From: Planctomycetia bacterium
GTDB lineage: Bacteria > Planctomycetota > Planctomycetia > Pirellulales > UBA1268
NCBI GenBank assembly: GCA_021414115.1
Contig: JAIOPD010000131.1
Span: forward strand, 1 to 52,012
Reading direction: 5' to 3'
Length of the DNA stretch: 52,012 bases
Below the pieces are notes generated by a model, which did not search any database, was not told where the DNA came from, and saw only the letters and a program-made list of their open reading frames with translations. Below are positions 20,911 through 30,021 of this stretch, in pieces. A program made the position numbers and the translations under genes. The stretch's first letter is position 1, and the number at the start of each line of letters is the position of its first letter.

Positions 20911-22206
20911 TCACGGCCCCTTCCAGGCCACCGGAGCACCGGCATGGGTCGCGGCCAGGATTTCCCGGATCGCCGTCCGGTCCGCGGCAGAGAGATGAGC
21001 GAACCTTTGGGCGGCGTCGGGCCCGGAAAGCACCGCATCCAATCGCCGCCAGAACCGGTCGCGGACCTCGGCCGGCAGTCGGGCAAAACTCGCGTCATAC
21101 ACGAGATAACTGCAGGGATGGCGGAAGAGTCGCGTGTTCAGGTCCAGGGCCCGCAGCGAGCGGCCGTCGGGGGCCGTTGGCCCGCGGCTGGAAAACTCCC
21201 GGGCGAAGTCGGTCGTGCCCCCGATGGCCGCCGCCAGTGGCGGCTCGTCGCACAACAGAAAACACTCGACGAGCGATTCGGCTGCCGCGTCGAGAACGGT
21301 CGTGGTGCTCGGCCACCGGTGGTCGGCCGCTTCGCCGAGTTCGCGATTCAGCGCCGCCTCGCGGTGGAGGGCCGCCCGGGACTCGAAGCCCGCCTTCGTG
21401 ATCGCATTGTGGGCGGCCGCCTGATGCGCGAACACCATCAGGGCGACCAGATCGCTGTGGCCGGAAGGATAGCCCGCCGTGCCGAACCGGTCGCTCACGT
21501 CGATCCGGTTGAGCCCGCTCATGTCATCGACGCCGTCGTGGTCCGGCCGCTTGCGGAAGGTGACGTTGCCCAGATGCTGCTGCGGGCCGTGTGTTCCCGT
21601 CACGTACCAGCCGCCAAAGCGATTGATCAGCGGCGTGGTGTGATCGACGCGATGGGAGCCTGCCGAAAAGATCGGCTGGCCGGACGCGTCGACATAGACG
21701 CTTCGCACCACGTGCCCGGGCACGCCGGCCGTCTGTGAGCCTCCGTGGCAGATCAGGCAGTCTTCCGTCTGCCGCACGAACGTGGCCCGCTCAGCCGGAT
21801 CCTGATCGAGCGTGTAAAAGACGGTGCCGAGCCGGGGGTCGGCGACCGACAGTTCCAAAACGGTTCCCCCTCGGACATAGCCCACGTAAACGTCGTCGTT
21901 GAAGTAGAGTGCCCGCGGGTTCTGCGGCGTGATCCGCTGCTGCTGGAGGCTCGTCTTGGAAAACACGAGCATTTGACTCGACACCGGCACGTCGAGTGCG
22001 TCGAGCAGGGCCGGCAGGTAGCCGAGCCGGTCGTCCCGGGGCAGGCTCGTCTTGCCGGCGTCGATGCGAGCCTGCAGTCGGGAGATCGCGTTGTCGGCCG
22101 CCGTCTCGCTGTACGCGATCGGCGGTCGCTCGAAGTCGTCGACCGCTCCGGCCGGCAGGCCGCCGGCGATCACGGCCGCGATGGTGAGTGCGAAGCGGAC
22201 GAGCAT
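20911..22206 (-). CDS. secreted protein with a single CxxCH haem-binding motif
   Basis: This 431-aa protein begins MLVRFALTIAAVIAGGLPAGA, a signal peptide for export. CLICHGG at residues 150-156 is a c-type haem attachment site, and the following text (VVRSVYVDASGQP, DHTTPLINRFGGWYVTG) resembles a planctomycete family of large cytochrome-like periplasmic proteins. A His-rich middle (HGPQQHLGN, HQAAAHNAI) may offer distal ligands. No enzyme family is recognised. It lies between prs and rplY, interrupting an otherwise translation-related gene run, with about 95-105 nt on each side. Confidence 0.7.
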   Translation of the reverse strand: MLVRFALTIAAVIAGGLPAGAVDDFERPPIAYSETAADNAISRLQARIDAGKTSLPRDDRLGYLPALLDALDVPVSSQMLVFSKTSLQQQRITPQNPRALYFNDDVYVGYVRGGTVLELSVADPRLGTVFYTLDQDPAERATFVRQTEDCLICHGGSQTAGVPGHVVRSVYVDASGQPIFSAGSHRVDHTTPLINRFGGWYVTGTHGPQQHLGNVTFRKRPDHDGVDDMSGLNRIDVSDRFGTAGYPSGHSDLVALMVFAHQAAAHNAITKAGFESRAALHREAALNRELGEAADHRWPSTTTVLDAAAESLVECFLLCDEPPLAAAIGGTTDFAREFSSRGPTAPDGRSLRALDLNTRLFRHPCSYLVYDASFARLPAEVRDRFWRRLDAVLSGPDAAQRFAHLSAADRTAIREILAATHAGAPVAWKGP

Positions 22207-22300
22207 GGCACGAATCCTCCGCCAGGAGAGTGCTCCACCGATTCTACAGCGCCGTGGCCGAGGGGGGCGCGGGTGTTTCGCCGGCGCGGAGCCGCCGCGG

Positions 22301-23245
22301 CTACTGAAACATCATGCTCACCGACTCGTTGCGGTGGATCCGCTTGATCGCCTGACCGAGCAGGCCGGCAACCGAGAGTACGGTGATGTTGGAGAGCATC
22401 TTGCCCGGCGTGAGCGGGATCGAGTCGGTGATGATGATCTTGTTGAAGGGGGCCTGCTTGAGCCGCTCGATCGCCGGGCCGACGAGCAGGCCGTGGGTCG
22501 CGGCGGCGTAGATCGCCTTGGCGCCGTGCTTGCTGACCACGTCGGCCGCGCCGCAGATCGAGCCGGCCGTGCTGATCATGTCGTCGAACAGGATCGCCGT
22601 CTTCCCCTCGACGCTCGCGCCGATGATGTTGGTGCTCTTCGTCGTGTCGGCCGAGAGCCGCCGTTTGTCGATGATCGCCAGCGGGGCGCCGATCCGGTTG
22701 GCATGGCCCACCGCCCGCTTGATGCCCCCCTCGTCGGCGCTCACGACGACGATGTCTTCCCGGGGGATCTCGAGCGACTGGAGATGGTTGTTGAGGACGG
22801 GCGCGGCGTAGAGGTGGTCCACCGGCACGTCGAAGAAGCCCTGGATCTGGGCGGCGTGCAGGTCCATCGCCAGCACCCGGTCGGCCCCGGCGCGGGTGAT
22901 CAGGTTGGCCACGAGTTTGGCCGTGATCGGCACGCGGCCGGCGTCCTTGCGGTCCTGACGTGCGTAGCCGAAGTAGGGGATCACCGCCGTGATGCGGAAT
23001 GAACTCGCCCGCTTGAAGCTGTCGATCATCACGAGCAACTCCATGATGTGCTCGTTGACCGGCGGGCAGGTGGGCTGGACGATGAACACGTCGCGGCCGC
23101 GGACGTCTTCGTCGATCTTGCAGGAGATCTCGCCGTCGGGAAACCGCCCGAGCGAGATCTTGCCCATCGGCAAGTTGAGGTAGCGGCAGATGTCCTGCGT
23201 GAGGGCGGGGTTGGCCGGCCCGCTGAAGATCTTCAGGTCGTTCAT
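22301..23245 (-). CDS. prs: ribose-phosphate pyrophosphokinase
   Basis: The 314-aa enzyme makes PRPP from ribose 5-phosphate and ATP. It starts MNDLKIFSGPANPALTQDI. The family signature is seen in VDRLYAMDLHAAQIQGFFD-like text (here VLAMDLHAAQIQGFFDVP), and the PRPP loop is DDMISTAGSI. The N-terminal DGEISCKIDEDVRGRDVFIV is also typical. It is the first gene of the minus-strand run that continues to dnaB. No ispE or glmU is adjacent in this window. Confidence 0.96.
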   Translation of the reverse strand: MNDLKIFSGPANPALTQDICRYLNLPMGKISLGRFPDGEISCKIDEDVRGRDVFIVQPTCPPVNEHIMELLVMIDSFKRASSFRITAVIPYFGYARQDRKDAGRVPITAKLVANLITRAGADRVLAMDLHAAQIQGFFDVPVDHLYAAPVLNNHLQSLEIPREDIVVVSADEGGIKRAVGHANRIGAPLAIIDKRRLSADTTKSTNIIGASVEGKTAILFDDMISTAGSICGAADVVSKHGAKAIYAAATHGLLVGPAIERLKQAPFNKIIITDSIPLTPGKMLSNITVLSVAGLLGQAIKRIHRNESVSMMFQ

Positions 23246-23447
23246 GGGATCGCTCGAGAGGCGACAGGGAGGCTGCGGCGAACCGCGGCCCGGAAGCGAT
23301 CACTGTGACCGCGCGGACGGGTAGCTTCAAGCCACCTGCATGGCTCTGGGGCCTGACGGTATCCTGACGCTGGCTGCGCCCGTGAGGCCCCCCTCGCGAC
23401 GTCCGCGACCGGCTCCCAGGCTTCGCTCACTTTCCGGAGAGATGATC

Positions 23448-24590
23448 ATGTCGTCGCAGACCCTGCAGCTCATCACCTCGCATCGTGCGGCGTCTTTTCC
23501 AGCTGCGGACCGGGTCGATTTCTCGCTGGGGCGGCTGGCGGTCCGCACGCGTCGTCTGTCGGGTGGGCTGCGGGAGGGCGTGTTGCTCGTGGAGCTCGTC
23601 GCGGGAGACACGAAGGTCTTCGTGCTGCCCGATCGCGGCCTCGGCATCTGGAAAATCATGGCGGGTGGAGTGGAACTCGGCTGGCAGTCGCCGGTGCACG
23701 GTCCCGTGCATCCGCGGTTCGTGCCGCTTGCCGATTCATCGGGGCTCGGCTGGCTCGACGGCTTCGACGAGCTCGTGGCTCGGTGCGGACTCGTGAGCAA
23801 CGGGGCTCCCGACCTCGATGGCTCGGGTCGTGTGCGGCACCCCCTGCACGGTCGGATCGCCAACCTCCCGGCGCACCACCTCGACGTCACCCTTGACGAG
23901 TCTGCCGGCACGATCACGCTCACCGGCGCGGTCGATGAGACGCGATTTCTCGTTCATTCACTGCGCATGACGACGTCGCTCACGCTCCACGCGGATCGTC
24001 ATCGCGTGAGCTGGACCGACAGCGTGAAGAATCTCTCCGATCGTCCTGCGACGATGCAGATGGTTTACCACGTGAACTTCGGGCCGCCGCTGCTGGGCCC
24101 CGGAGCCGAGGTCGTGGCGGCGGTCGAAGAACTGGCGCCGCGGGACTCGGCCGCGGCCGGCGACGCGGCCACGTGGAACCGCTACGTCGCCCCGCAGGGG
24201 GGCCGCGGCGAGCAGGTCCATTTTGCCCGCGTGAAGCCGGCGGCCGACGGCATCGCCACCGCGCTGCTCGTGGGGCCTGATGCCCGCAACGCGGCGAGTC
24301 TCTCGTGGCGGGCCGATACGCTTCCGTATTTCACGCTCTGGAAGAATCAGGGCGGCCTGGCCGACGGTTACGTCACCGGATTGGAACCGGGCACCAACTA
24401 TCCCAATCCGCGATCGTTCGAGGAGTCTCAGGGCCGCGTGGTGCCGCTCGCCCCCAATGCGAGCGTGCGGTTCGACCTCGCGATCGAGCATTTCACCGGG
24501 TCTGCGATCGACGCCGAGCGGCGGCGGATCACGGTCGCGGGCAAGCCGCTCATCCATCCGCAGCCCAAGCCGGGCTGGAGCAGTGGCTGA
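23448..24590 (+). CDS. DUF4432-like aldose-epimerase-fold protein
   Basis: The 380-aa protein has the galactose-mutarotase-like pattern. FVLPDRGLGIWKIMAGGVEL and FDELVARCGLVSNGAPD are early; LHGRIANLPAHHLDVTLDE carries a conserved His, and MVYHVNFGPPLLGPG and YVTGLEPGTNYPNPRSFEE are late signatures. This arrangement resembles DUF4432 proteins, which are cytosolic sugar-binding enzymes of uncertain reaction. The ATG at 23448 is preceded by GGAGAG at 6 nt spacing, a better Shine-Dalgarno than for the ATG at 23442. The gene lies divergent from prs. Confidence 0.75.
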   Translation: MSSQTLQLITSHRAASFPAADRVDFSLGRLAVRTRRLSGGLREGVLLVELVAGDTKVFVLPDRGLGIWKIMAGGVELGWQSPVHGPVHPRFVPLADSSGLGWLDGFDELVARCGLVSNGAPDLDGSGRVRHPLHGRIANLPAHHLDVTLDESAGTITLTGAVDETRFLVHSLRMTTSLTLHADRHRVSWTDSVKNLSDRPATMQMVYHVNFGPPLLGPGAEVVAAVEELAPRDSAAAGDAATWNRYVAPQGGRGEQVHFARVKPAADGIATALLVGPDARNAASLSWRADTLPYFTLWKNQGGLADGYVTGLEPGTNYPNPRSFEESQGRVVPLAPNASVRFDLAIEHFTGSAIDAERRRITVAGKPLIHPQPKPGWSSG

Positions 24591-24636
24591 CGATTTCGGG
24601 AAGAAGGGGGGCTCCTCGCGGTTCGCGTGGTTTGTC

Positions 24637-24747
24637 GGGAATCCCGGAGCGCGAGCGACGGGTAGAGGGGTGGCGATTCGAGGTGGTGGTGCGAAGCGAG
24701 TCGGGGTGGTGGACGTATTCCCCGCGCTGGCGCTTGGGGCTTCCCGA
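24637..24747. repeat. dispersed repeat pair forming a large inverted repeat
   Basis: The core here is gggaatcccggagcgcgagc (one base changed from the usual gggaagccc), then gacgggtaga. The companion ccccgcgctggcgcttgggg with cttcccgag ends at 24747. The spacing of about 50 bp and orientation match the pair at 15048-15159. Confidence 0.85.
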
Positions 24748-24750
24748 GCC

Positions 24751-24938
24751 CGGGATGGCGAGCTCCCACGATCAGCCCGCCGGGGCCACGAGGGCCCGGC
24801 GTCACGCAGGACTGCTCGCCGGGATGGCGAGCTCCCCCGATCAGCCCGCCGGGGCCACGAGGGCCCGGCGTCACGCAGGACTGCTCGCCGGGATGGCGAG
24901 CTCCCACGATCAGCCCGCCGGGGCCACGAGGGCCCGGC
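24751..24938. repeat. 69-bp tandem repeat, 2.7 copies, each with a GC-rich hairpin
   Basis: Units start with cgggatggcgagctccc at 24751, 24820 and 24889, a period of 69 bp (23 codons). Copies 1 and 2 differ at one base (ccacga versus ccccga); the third copy ends in ggcgggc instead of ggcgtcac. Each unit contains cgccggggcc and ggcccggcg arms around a short loop. The third forms a perfect 10-bp stem and sits where the pre-insertion terminator of ssrA would lie. Confidence 0.85.
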
Positions 24939-24948
24939 GGGCGTGAAG

Positions 24949-24968
24949 TGGAGGCGAGGGGAGTCGAA
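24949..24968. promoter_or_regulatory. attL: attL (duplicated ssrA 3' end)
   Basis: It is identical over 20 bp to 36930-36949 and differs immediately on both sides (g versus a before, g versus c after). It equals the T-arm and acceptor end of the tmRNA without the rest of the gene. Confidence 0.9.
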
Positions 24969-25892
24969 GTTCTACAGAATACCCCGAGAAAAACCCCGGT
25001 CCAGCATCAAGGCGGCGCAGAAAACGGCGCACTTCCGTTGGACGCCGCGGATCTCGCCCTCGTCATCAGACTTCTGAGCCGTCTGACGCGTGACCAGGCC
25101 CAAGCCCTCGTCACGCTCGCTCAGGCGATGAACTCGACCCACTCGGCGGGGTCGTGATTCTTTTCCATCGCACGGGCGAGCGCGATGGCCTCCGGCCGGG
25201 GCGGCACGACTCCAGCTCGTCGGGGACGGCTTCCGTCGTGCCGAGAAGACAAAAAGCGGAGGTCGGGCATCCTGCCCTCCCGCTGTTCTCTGACAGCGGC
25301 TAGCCCTCGATGGTGTTTTCTGCGGGGGGCTCATCAGGGGGAGGGGGGCTCATCTCCGCATCCGGCATCGTCTCGCCCCCCTCCCCCTCGCCGCCCCCCG
25401 CGATGCGGCATTCGCCGCGCCCCCGGCTTCCCCCTCCCCCATAGCGGAATCGAGGGCATCCCCGCCGCTGCAGGCCGCATCCTGCGGCTAGCGGAGCGGC
25501 CGCAAGCGGCCGCCAGAGGGCATCCTGCCCGCTTTCGCGGCGGCATCCTGCCGCCGAGCCTCCGCCGCCGTTGTGGGTGCAGTGATTGAGATAGAGGCCC
25601 GCGGCGGCGGCTTCATGTCGCGGCGCGAGTTGGCAGTGCTCCGCTCCCGCGGCGGCGGCTCTCAGGGGCTCATCCTCAGCCCCGTTCGCCGCGTGCCGCG
25701 TCCGCTCCCGTTGTGCTCAGCGAGGCTGCAAGCCCCGGATAGCGACCTCGAGCGTTCTCAGCGGAGCAGCCGGTTCCCGGCTGCGGCATGGCATCCTGCC
25801 GCTGTCAGCGGCGGCATCGTGCCGCCGCGGCAACGCTGCACGTTAACGTGCCCTCGTGTGTATCCTGAAATCAGTCCCCAGGCACCCACTAC
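24969..25892. other. island left end: possible integrase tail codons, then hairpin-rich non-coding stretch
   Basis: From 24969 to 25157 there is an open frame of 62 codons that continues the integrase frame if the element is circular (see findings). From about 25158 to 25892 I see no gene, but a series of short hairpins with a constant gcatcctgc centre and GC-rich spacers. The FRG gene begins at 25893. Confidence 0.6.
25265..25828. repeat. scattered short hairpins with constant gcatcctgc centre
   Basis: Copies: gggcatcctgccc (25265-25277), gccgcatcctgcggc (25474-25488), gggcatcctgccc (25518-25530), cggcggcatcctgccgccg (25538-25556), ggcatcctgcc (25790-25800) and a variant gcggcatcgtgccgc (about 25811-25825). 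The flanking bases change but stay complementary. The same centre appears in the ssrA terminator hairpin (36897-36907). Confidence 0.7.
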
Positions 25893-26774
25893 ATGCCGCA
25901 AGCGTGGCGCGATTTCTGCGAAAGCCCCAGCGACCTACAGTCGCTCCTAGCGACGCTTTCCGGCCTCCAGAGCCGATTTGAGGCTATCGGCGTTCGCAAC
26001 CGTTCTGCGGACTTGGCCTTCCGTGGCATGGCCAACGCCCAGCACGACCTCAAAACCTCCCTCCAATACAGAGCAGGCCTCGAAGTCCACGACCAACAGC
26101 GTTTGGACTCTGAACAACAACTCGTGGAGACATTCCGAGCACGCGCCGCGAGATTCCTTGGGAACTTGGATCGCGTCTATCTGCGAGTCCCGCCGGCCGG
26201 CAACTGCCAGTTTCATCTCGAACAAAATGCCCTTGTTTGGGACGATCCAACAATCTGGGGCGCGTTAGCCGTAGCGCGGCACTACGGGGTTCCAACCCGG
26301 CTCCTTGATTGGACTCGCAACATCTCTGTGGCAGCGTTCTTTGCCGCATGCCGTGAACCCGACGCAGACGGCGCGGTCTGGTGGTTTTCGCAGCCCGAGT
26401 TTCACAAGGCCGTGCATGAGCAGTGGGATGGCTGGGGCGTTCCACCAAACCCGGAGACTCAACAGCGGTCTATGGAACAAAAAGCCTTCGCTGTCGATGC
26501 AGCGCCGTGGATATCAAATATCTACTACCCGTTGCCATTTCCTCGTCTTGAAAAACAGGCGGGTTTTTTTACTGCGTGCGGTCGCCTCGACATGGTTCAC
26601 AACACCGCGATCGACGACCTAGCCGAAGTCCGCATTACCCGAGGGATCGTTATCGTTCGTCGCGAAATCAAAGAACAGCTTCTCGACCATCTTGAATCAA
26701 TCGGTTTACGGGCATCGACCATCGATTACCCTGGCGCCGATGTGGAAGCCGCCGCCGTTCTTGGGGAACGCTGA
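25893..26774 (+). CDS. FRG domain-containing protein
   Basis: The 293-aa protein carries the FRG domain, named for its Phe-Arg-Gly motif: LAFRGMANAQHDLKTSLQ at about residues 41-58. The second hallmark ALAVARHYGVPTRLLDWTRN is near residue 123-142, followed by ISVAAFFAA. The biochemical role of FRG is not established; such proteins are common in defence islands and near restriction systems. The start is an ATG at 25893 without a strong Shine-Dalgarno. The gene stands 147 nt upstream of the restriction-methyltransferase, on the same strand. Base composition is lower in GC than the flanking chromosome, consistent with transfer. Confidence 0.85.
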   Translation: MPQAWRDFCESPSDLQSLLATLSGLQSRFEAIGVRNRSADLAFRGMANAQHDLKTSLQYRAGLEVHDQQRLDSEQQLVETFRARAARFLGNLDRVYLRVPPAGNCQFHLEQNALVWDDPTIWGALAVARHYGVPTRLLDWTRNISVAAFFAACREPDADGAVWWFSQPEFHKAVHEQWDGWGVPPNPETQQRSMEQKAFAVDAAPWISNIYYPLPFPRLEKQAGFFTACGRLDMVHNTAIDDLAEVRITRGIVIVRREIKEQLLDHLESIGLRASTIDYPGADVEAAAVLGER

Positions 26775-26921
26775 AGACCCCGCGAACCGCTCCGTAGCAA
26801 CTGACAACGCCTGCCGTAGCCCTCTTACGGCCGTTACGTTGGACGCCACCGCCGCCTTTGCACCCGGCCGCCGGTTAGCGACATTGTCCCCACTCCGCCG
26901 GGGGGCGTACACTCAGCGGCC

Positions 26922-29806
26922 ATGACGCTATCCCTCAGCCCGCAAGCCTTCATCGCCAAGTGGAAGCCGGCCGACTTGTCGGAGCGGGCGGCCTGCCAGG
27001 AGCATTTCATCGACCTGTGCCGGATGCTCGGCCACCCAACGCCAGCAGAGGCCGACCCGACGGGCGAACAATACACATTTGAGCGCGGCGTCGAGAAGTC
27101 CGAGGGCGGCAACGGCTGGGCCGACGTGTGGAAACGCGGCTACTTCGGCTGGGAATACAAGGGCAAGCACAAGGACTTGAAGGCGGCCTATTCGCAGCTC
27201 CAGCTCTACCGCGAATCGCTTGAAAACCCGCCGCTCTTGGTCGTCTGCGACCTGAACCGCTTCGAGGTTCACACCAACTTTACGGGCTCCGCGAAGCGGG
27301 TCTACGCCTTCGATCTCGACTCTCTCGCCCATCCGGTCAATCTCGGCATTCTCCGCAAGCTGTTTCATGATCCGCAGGCGCTGCGGCCCGAGCAAACGAC
27401 AGAAGACATCACCGTCGAGGCGGCAAAGACCTTTGGCATCATGATCGACGGCTGGCGCGACCGCGGGATCGCCGGGCAGGCCGCGGCACACTTCGCGATG
27501 AAGCTGCTCTTCTGCATGTTTGCCGAAGACATTGACCTGCTCCCCGACCGTACTTTCCGCTCCACGATCGAGGGTGCGAAGAAAGACCCCACGCGGCTGG
27601 CCGGCCGTCTGAAATCGCTTTTCGACTGCATGTCGAGCGGTGGCGACTACGGCCCCGTATCAGTGCCCTGGTTCAACGGCGGGTTGTTCAAGCCGGACGA
27701 AGCTGTGCCCGCGCTGCTCAGCACCGACGTGGAGCGGCTCATCACGCTCAATGCCTACGATTGGGCGAGCGTCGAGCCGAGTATTTTCGGCACCTTGTTC
27801 GAGCGCACCCTCGACCCCGCGAAGCGCTCACAAATCGGCGCGCACTACACGAGCCGCGAAGACATCATCACGCTTCTCGAACCGGTGCTCATGGCTCCGC
27901 TGCGGCGGGAGTGGGAGGAGGTGCAAGACCGCGCCGCAGCCCTGTGGGCAAAGCTCGCCGACAAACGAACTGCCAAAAAGGCCCGAAAGGAACTCGACAC
28001 GCTGCTCCGGCATTTCGTGGAGCGCCTCGCCGCAGTCAAGATCCTCGATCCTGCCTGCGGCTCGGGGAACTTTCTGTATGTGGCCATCACGCTGCTCCTG
28101 GACCTCGAAAAGGAGGTAATCGCCAAGGCTGCGACGTACGGCACCACGCTCCTGCCGCAAGTCCGCCCGACCCAACTCTACGGGCTCGAGATCAATACCT
28201 ACGCCGCCGAACTGGCGCAGGTCGTCATCTGGATCGGATACCTGCAGTGGATGCACGCGAACGGGTTCAACGCGCCCCGCGACCCCATCCTCGAACCGTT
28301 GACAACGATTCGGAACACCGATGCAATCATCGACCTCAAGGATCCCGTCAACCCAAAGGACACCGAGTGGCCGAAGGCCGACGTTATTGTGGGAAACCCA
28401 CCGTTTTTGGGCGGGAAGCGACTACGGGCCGAACTCGGGGATCGCTACGTAGAGGCCCTTTTCTCGGTGTATCGCGACCGCGTGCCGCGAGAAGGCGACC
28501 TTGTCGCGTATTGGTTTGAGAAGGCGCGCGAGTGCATTGCGGGAGGCCAGGCTACAAAGGCCGGGCTTCTCGCGACTCAATCGATACGCATGAGTGCGAG
28601 CCGGCCTGTGCTGGATCGAATCAAAGCGTCCGGCGACATTTTTATGGCGTGGAGCGATCGGCCGTGGGTTTTAGACGGCGCCGATGTCCGCGTGTCGATA
28701 GTCGGTTTTGATGACGGCACAGAACGCCACCGAAGGCTCGATGGCCGTGAGGTATCTTCGATAAATGCGAACTTGACTACGGCTTCAGACGTTACGACGG
28801 CTCGTCCGCTGCCGCAGAATCGAAATCGGTGCTTCATGGGTGACACGAAGGGCGGGGCATTTGATATTTGCGAGGATGCCGCAAGACGCTTCCTCGAACA
28901 GGCCAATCCACACGGACGCCCGAATAGCGACGTTGTCGTTCCTTGGATGAACGCGATGGATGTGACGAGGCGAAACAGATGGATGTGGATCATCGATTTC
29001 GGTGTGGACCGAGTCGAGAATGATTCCGCAAAGTACGAAGCTCCATTCGAGCAACTTCGCCGCGATGTTTACCCGATTCGCAAGGACAACAAGCGTGCAG
29101 TTTATCGGGATCGCTGGTGGATTCACGTTGAGCCACGGCGTCAGCTTCGCGGTGCTCTGGCCGGCTAGAGCGATTCATTGTCGTTCCCTATGTCGCGAAA
29201 CATCGGCTCATCTCGTGGCTGCGTCCTCCCGTCCTTCCGGACCACAAGCTTTTTGTCGTGGCCACTTCAAGTGACGTTGATTTTGGAGTCCTCCACTCTC
29301 GCAGCCATGAAGTCTGGGCTCTTGCTACTTCATCACGGCACGGCGTTGGAAACGACCCGACGTACAATTCCACCACGTGCTTTGAGCCATTTCCATTTCC
29401 AAGCCCGAACGATGCTCAACGTAATGCGATAGCAGCGGCGGCCAAGGAACTCGACACGCTCCGCACTAATTGGCTGAACCCGCCTGAGTGGACGCAGGAG
29501 GAAGTGCTGACGTTCCCCGGTTCCGCCGATGGCCCGTGGTCACGATACGTGTCGGAGGCTAACGCGGATGGCATAGGGACCGTCCGCTATCCGCGCACCA
29601 TTCCGGCCGACGCCACGGCCGCAAAAAAGCTCGCAAAGCGGACGCTCACGAACCTCTACAACGAACGACCGACCTGGCTCGACCTCGCCCACAAGCGGCT
29701 CGACGAAGCCGTCTTCGCGGCCTACGGCTGGCCGACCACCCTCTCCGACGAAGATCTCCTCTCCCGCCTCCTGGTCCTGAACCTGGAGCGGGCCGCGGCG
29801 AAGTGA
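26922..29806 (+). pseudogene. Type IIL (MmeI-like) restriction-methyltransferase, frameshifted
   Basis: A single polypeptide of about 960 aa would combine cleavage, methylation and target recognition. The N-terminal nuclease has Asp68, Glu78 and Lys80 (GWADVWKRG then GWEYK), the D-x9-E-x-K spacing of MmeI-type enzymes. The helical linker precedes the N6-adenine methyltransferase with SAM motif LDPACGSGNFLYVA (about residue 376) and catalytic NPPF (about 491). The first frame stops at 29166-29168 after RRQLRGALAG. In the -1 frame the sequence continues from 29165 as LERFIVVPYVAKHRL and runs without a stop to 29806, ending LLVLNLERAAAK. A single lost C in ggccta restores the whole. The break lies in the C-terminal recognition region. 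It may be inactivation, phase variation or a sequencing error. Confidence 0.85.
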
Positions 29807-30021
29807 CGAACTACCCTGGGCGACGGCCTCGTCGCCTTGAGGCTTTGCAAAAACGGGCAGAGAAGACCGGCAAGCAGGCCGTATCCGGGGCATCGCCCCA
29901 GCCGCGTTGCCGCGTTCCGCCCAAACCGGTATCGTCCGATGTGGATTGTGGTTTCCCCGCAGTGGCTCGCACGCATGTGTGGCTCCAAACCGGTCCACCA
30001 AGTGCTGACTAGAGAAGTTCC

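Larger units (their letters stand above)
24591..24948. other. repeat-rich intergenic stretch outside the island
   Basis: No gene is seen. The stretch holds a dispersed-repeat pair (24637-24747) and a 69-bp tandem repeat (24751-24938) that ends about 10 nt before the left attachment site. Open frames across it encode only the repeat. Confidence 0.7.

Noticed and set aside
24751-24938. Open frames in several phases through the 69-bp repeats
   Set aside because: They reflect a stop-free repeat of 23 codons; no start signal or homology supports a protein.
25573-25892. Open frame upstream of the FRG gene
   Set aside because: It consists of hairpin-rich low-complexity sequence (Gly/Arg/Pro) with no domain.
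29803-30012. Possible 69-aa gene overlapping the methyltransferase stop by GTGA
   Set aside because: The composition is Pro/Arg-rich without a domain. It looks like read-through of non-coding sequence before the TIGR04255-like gene.
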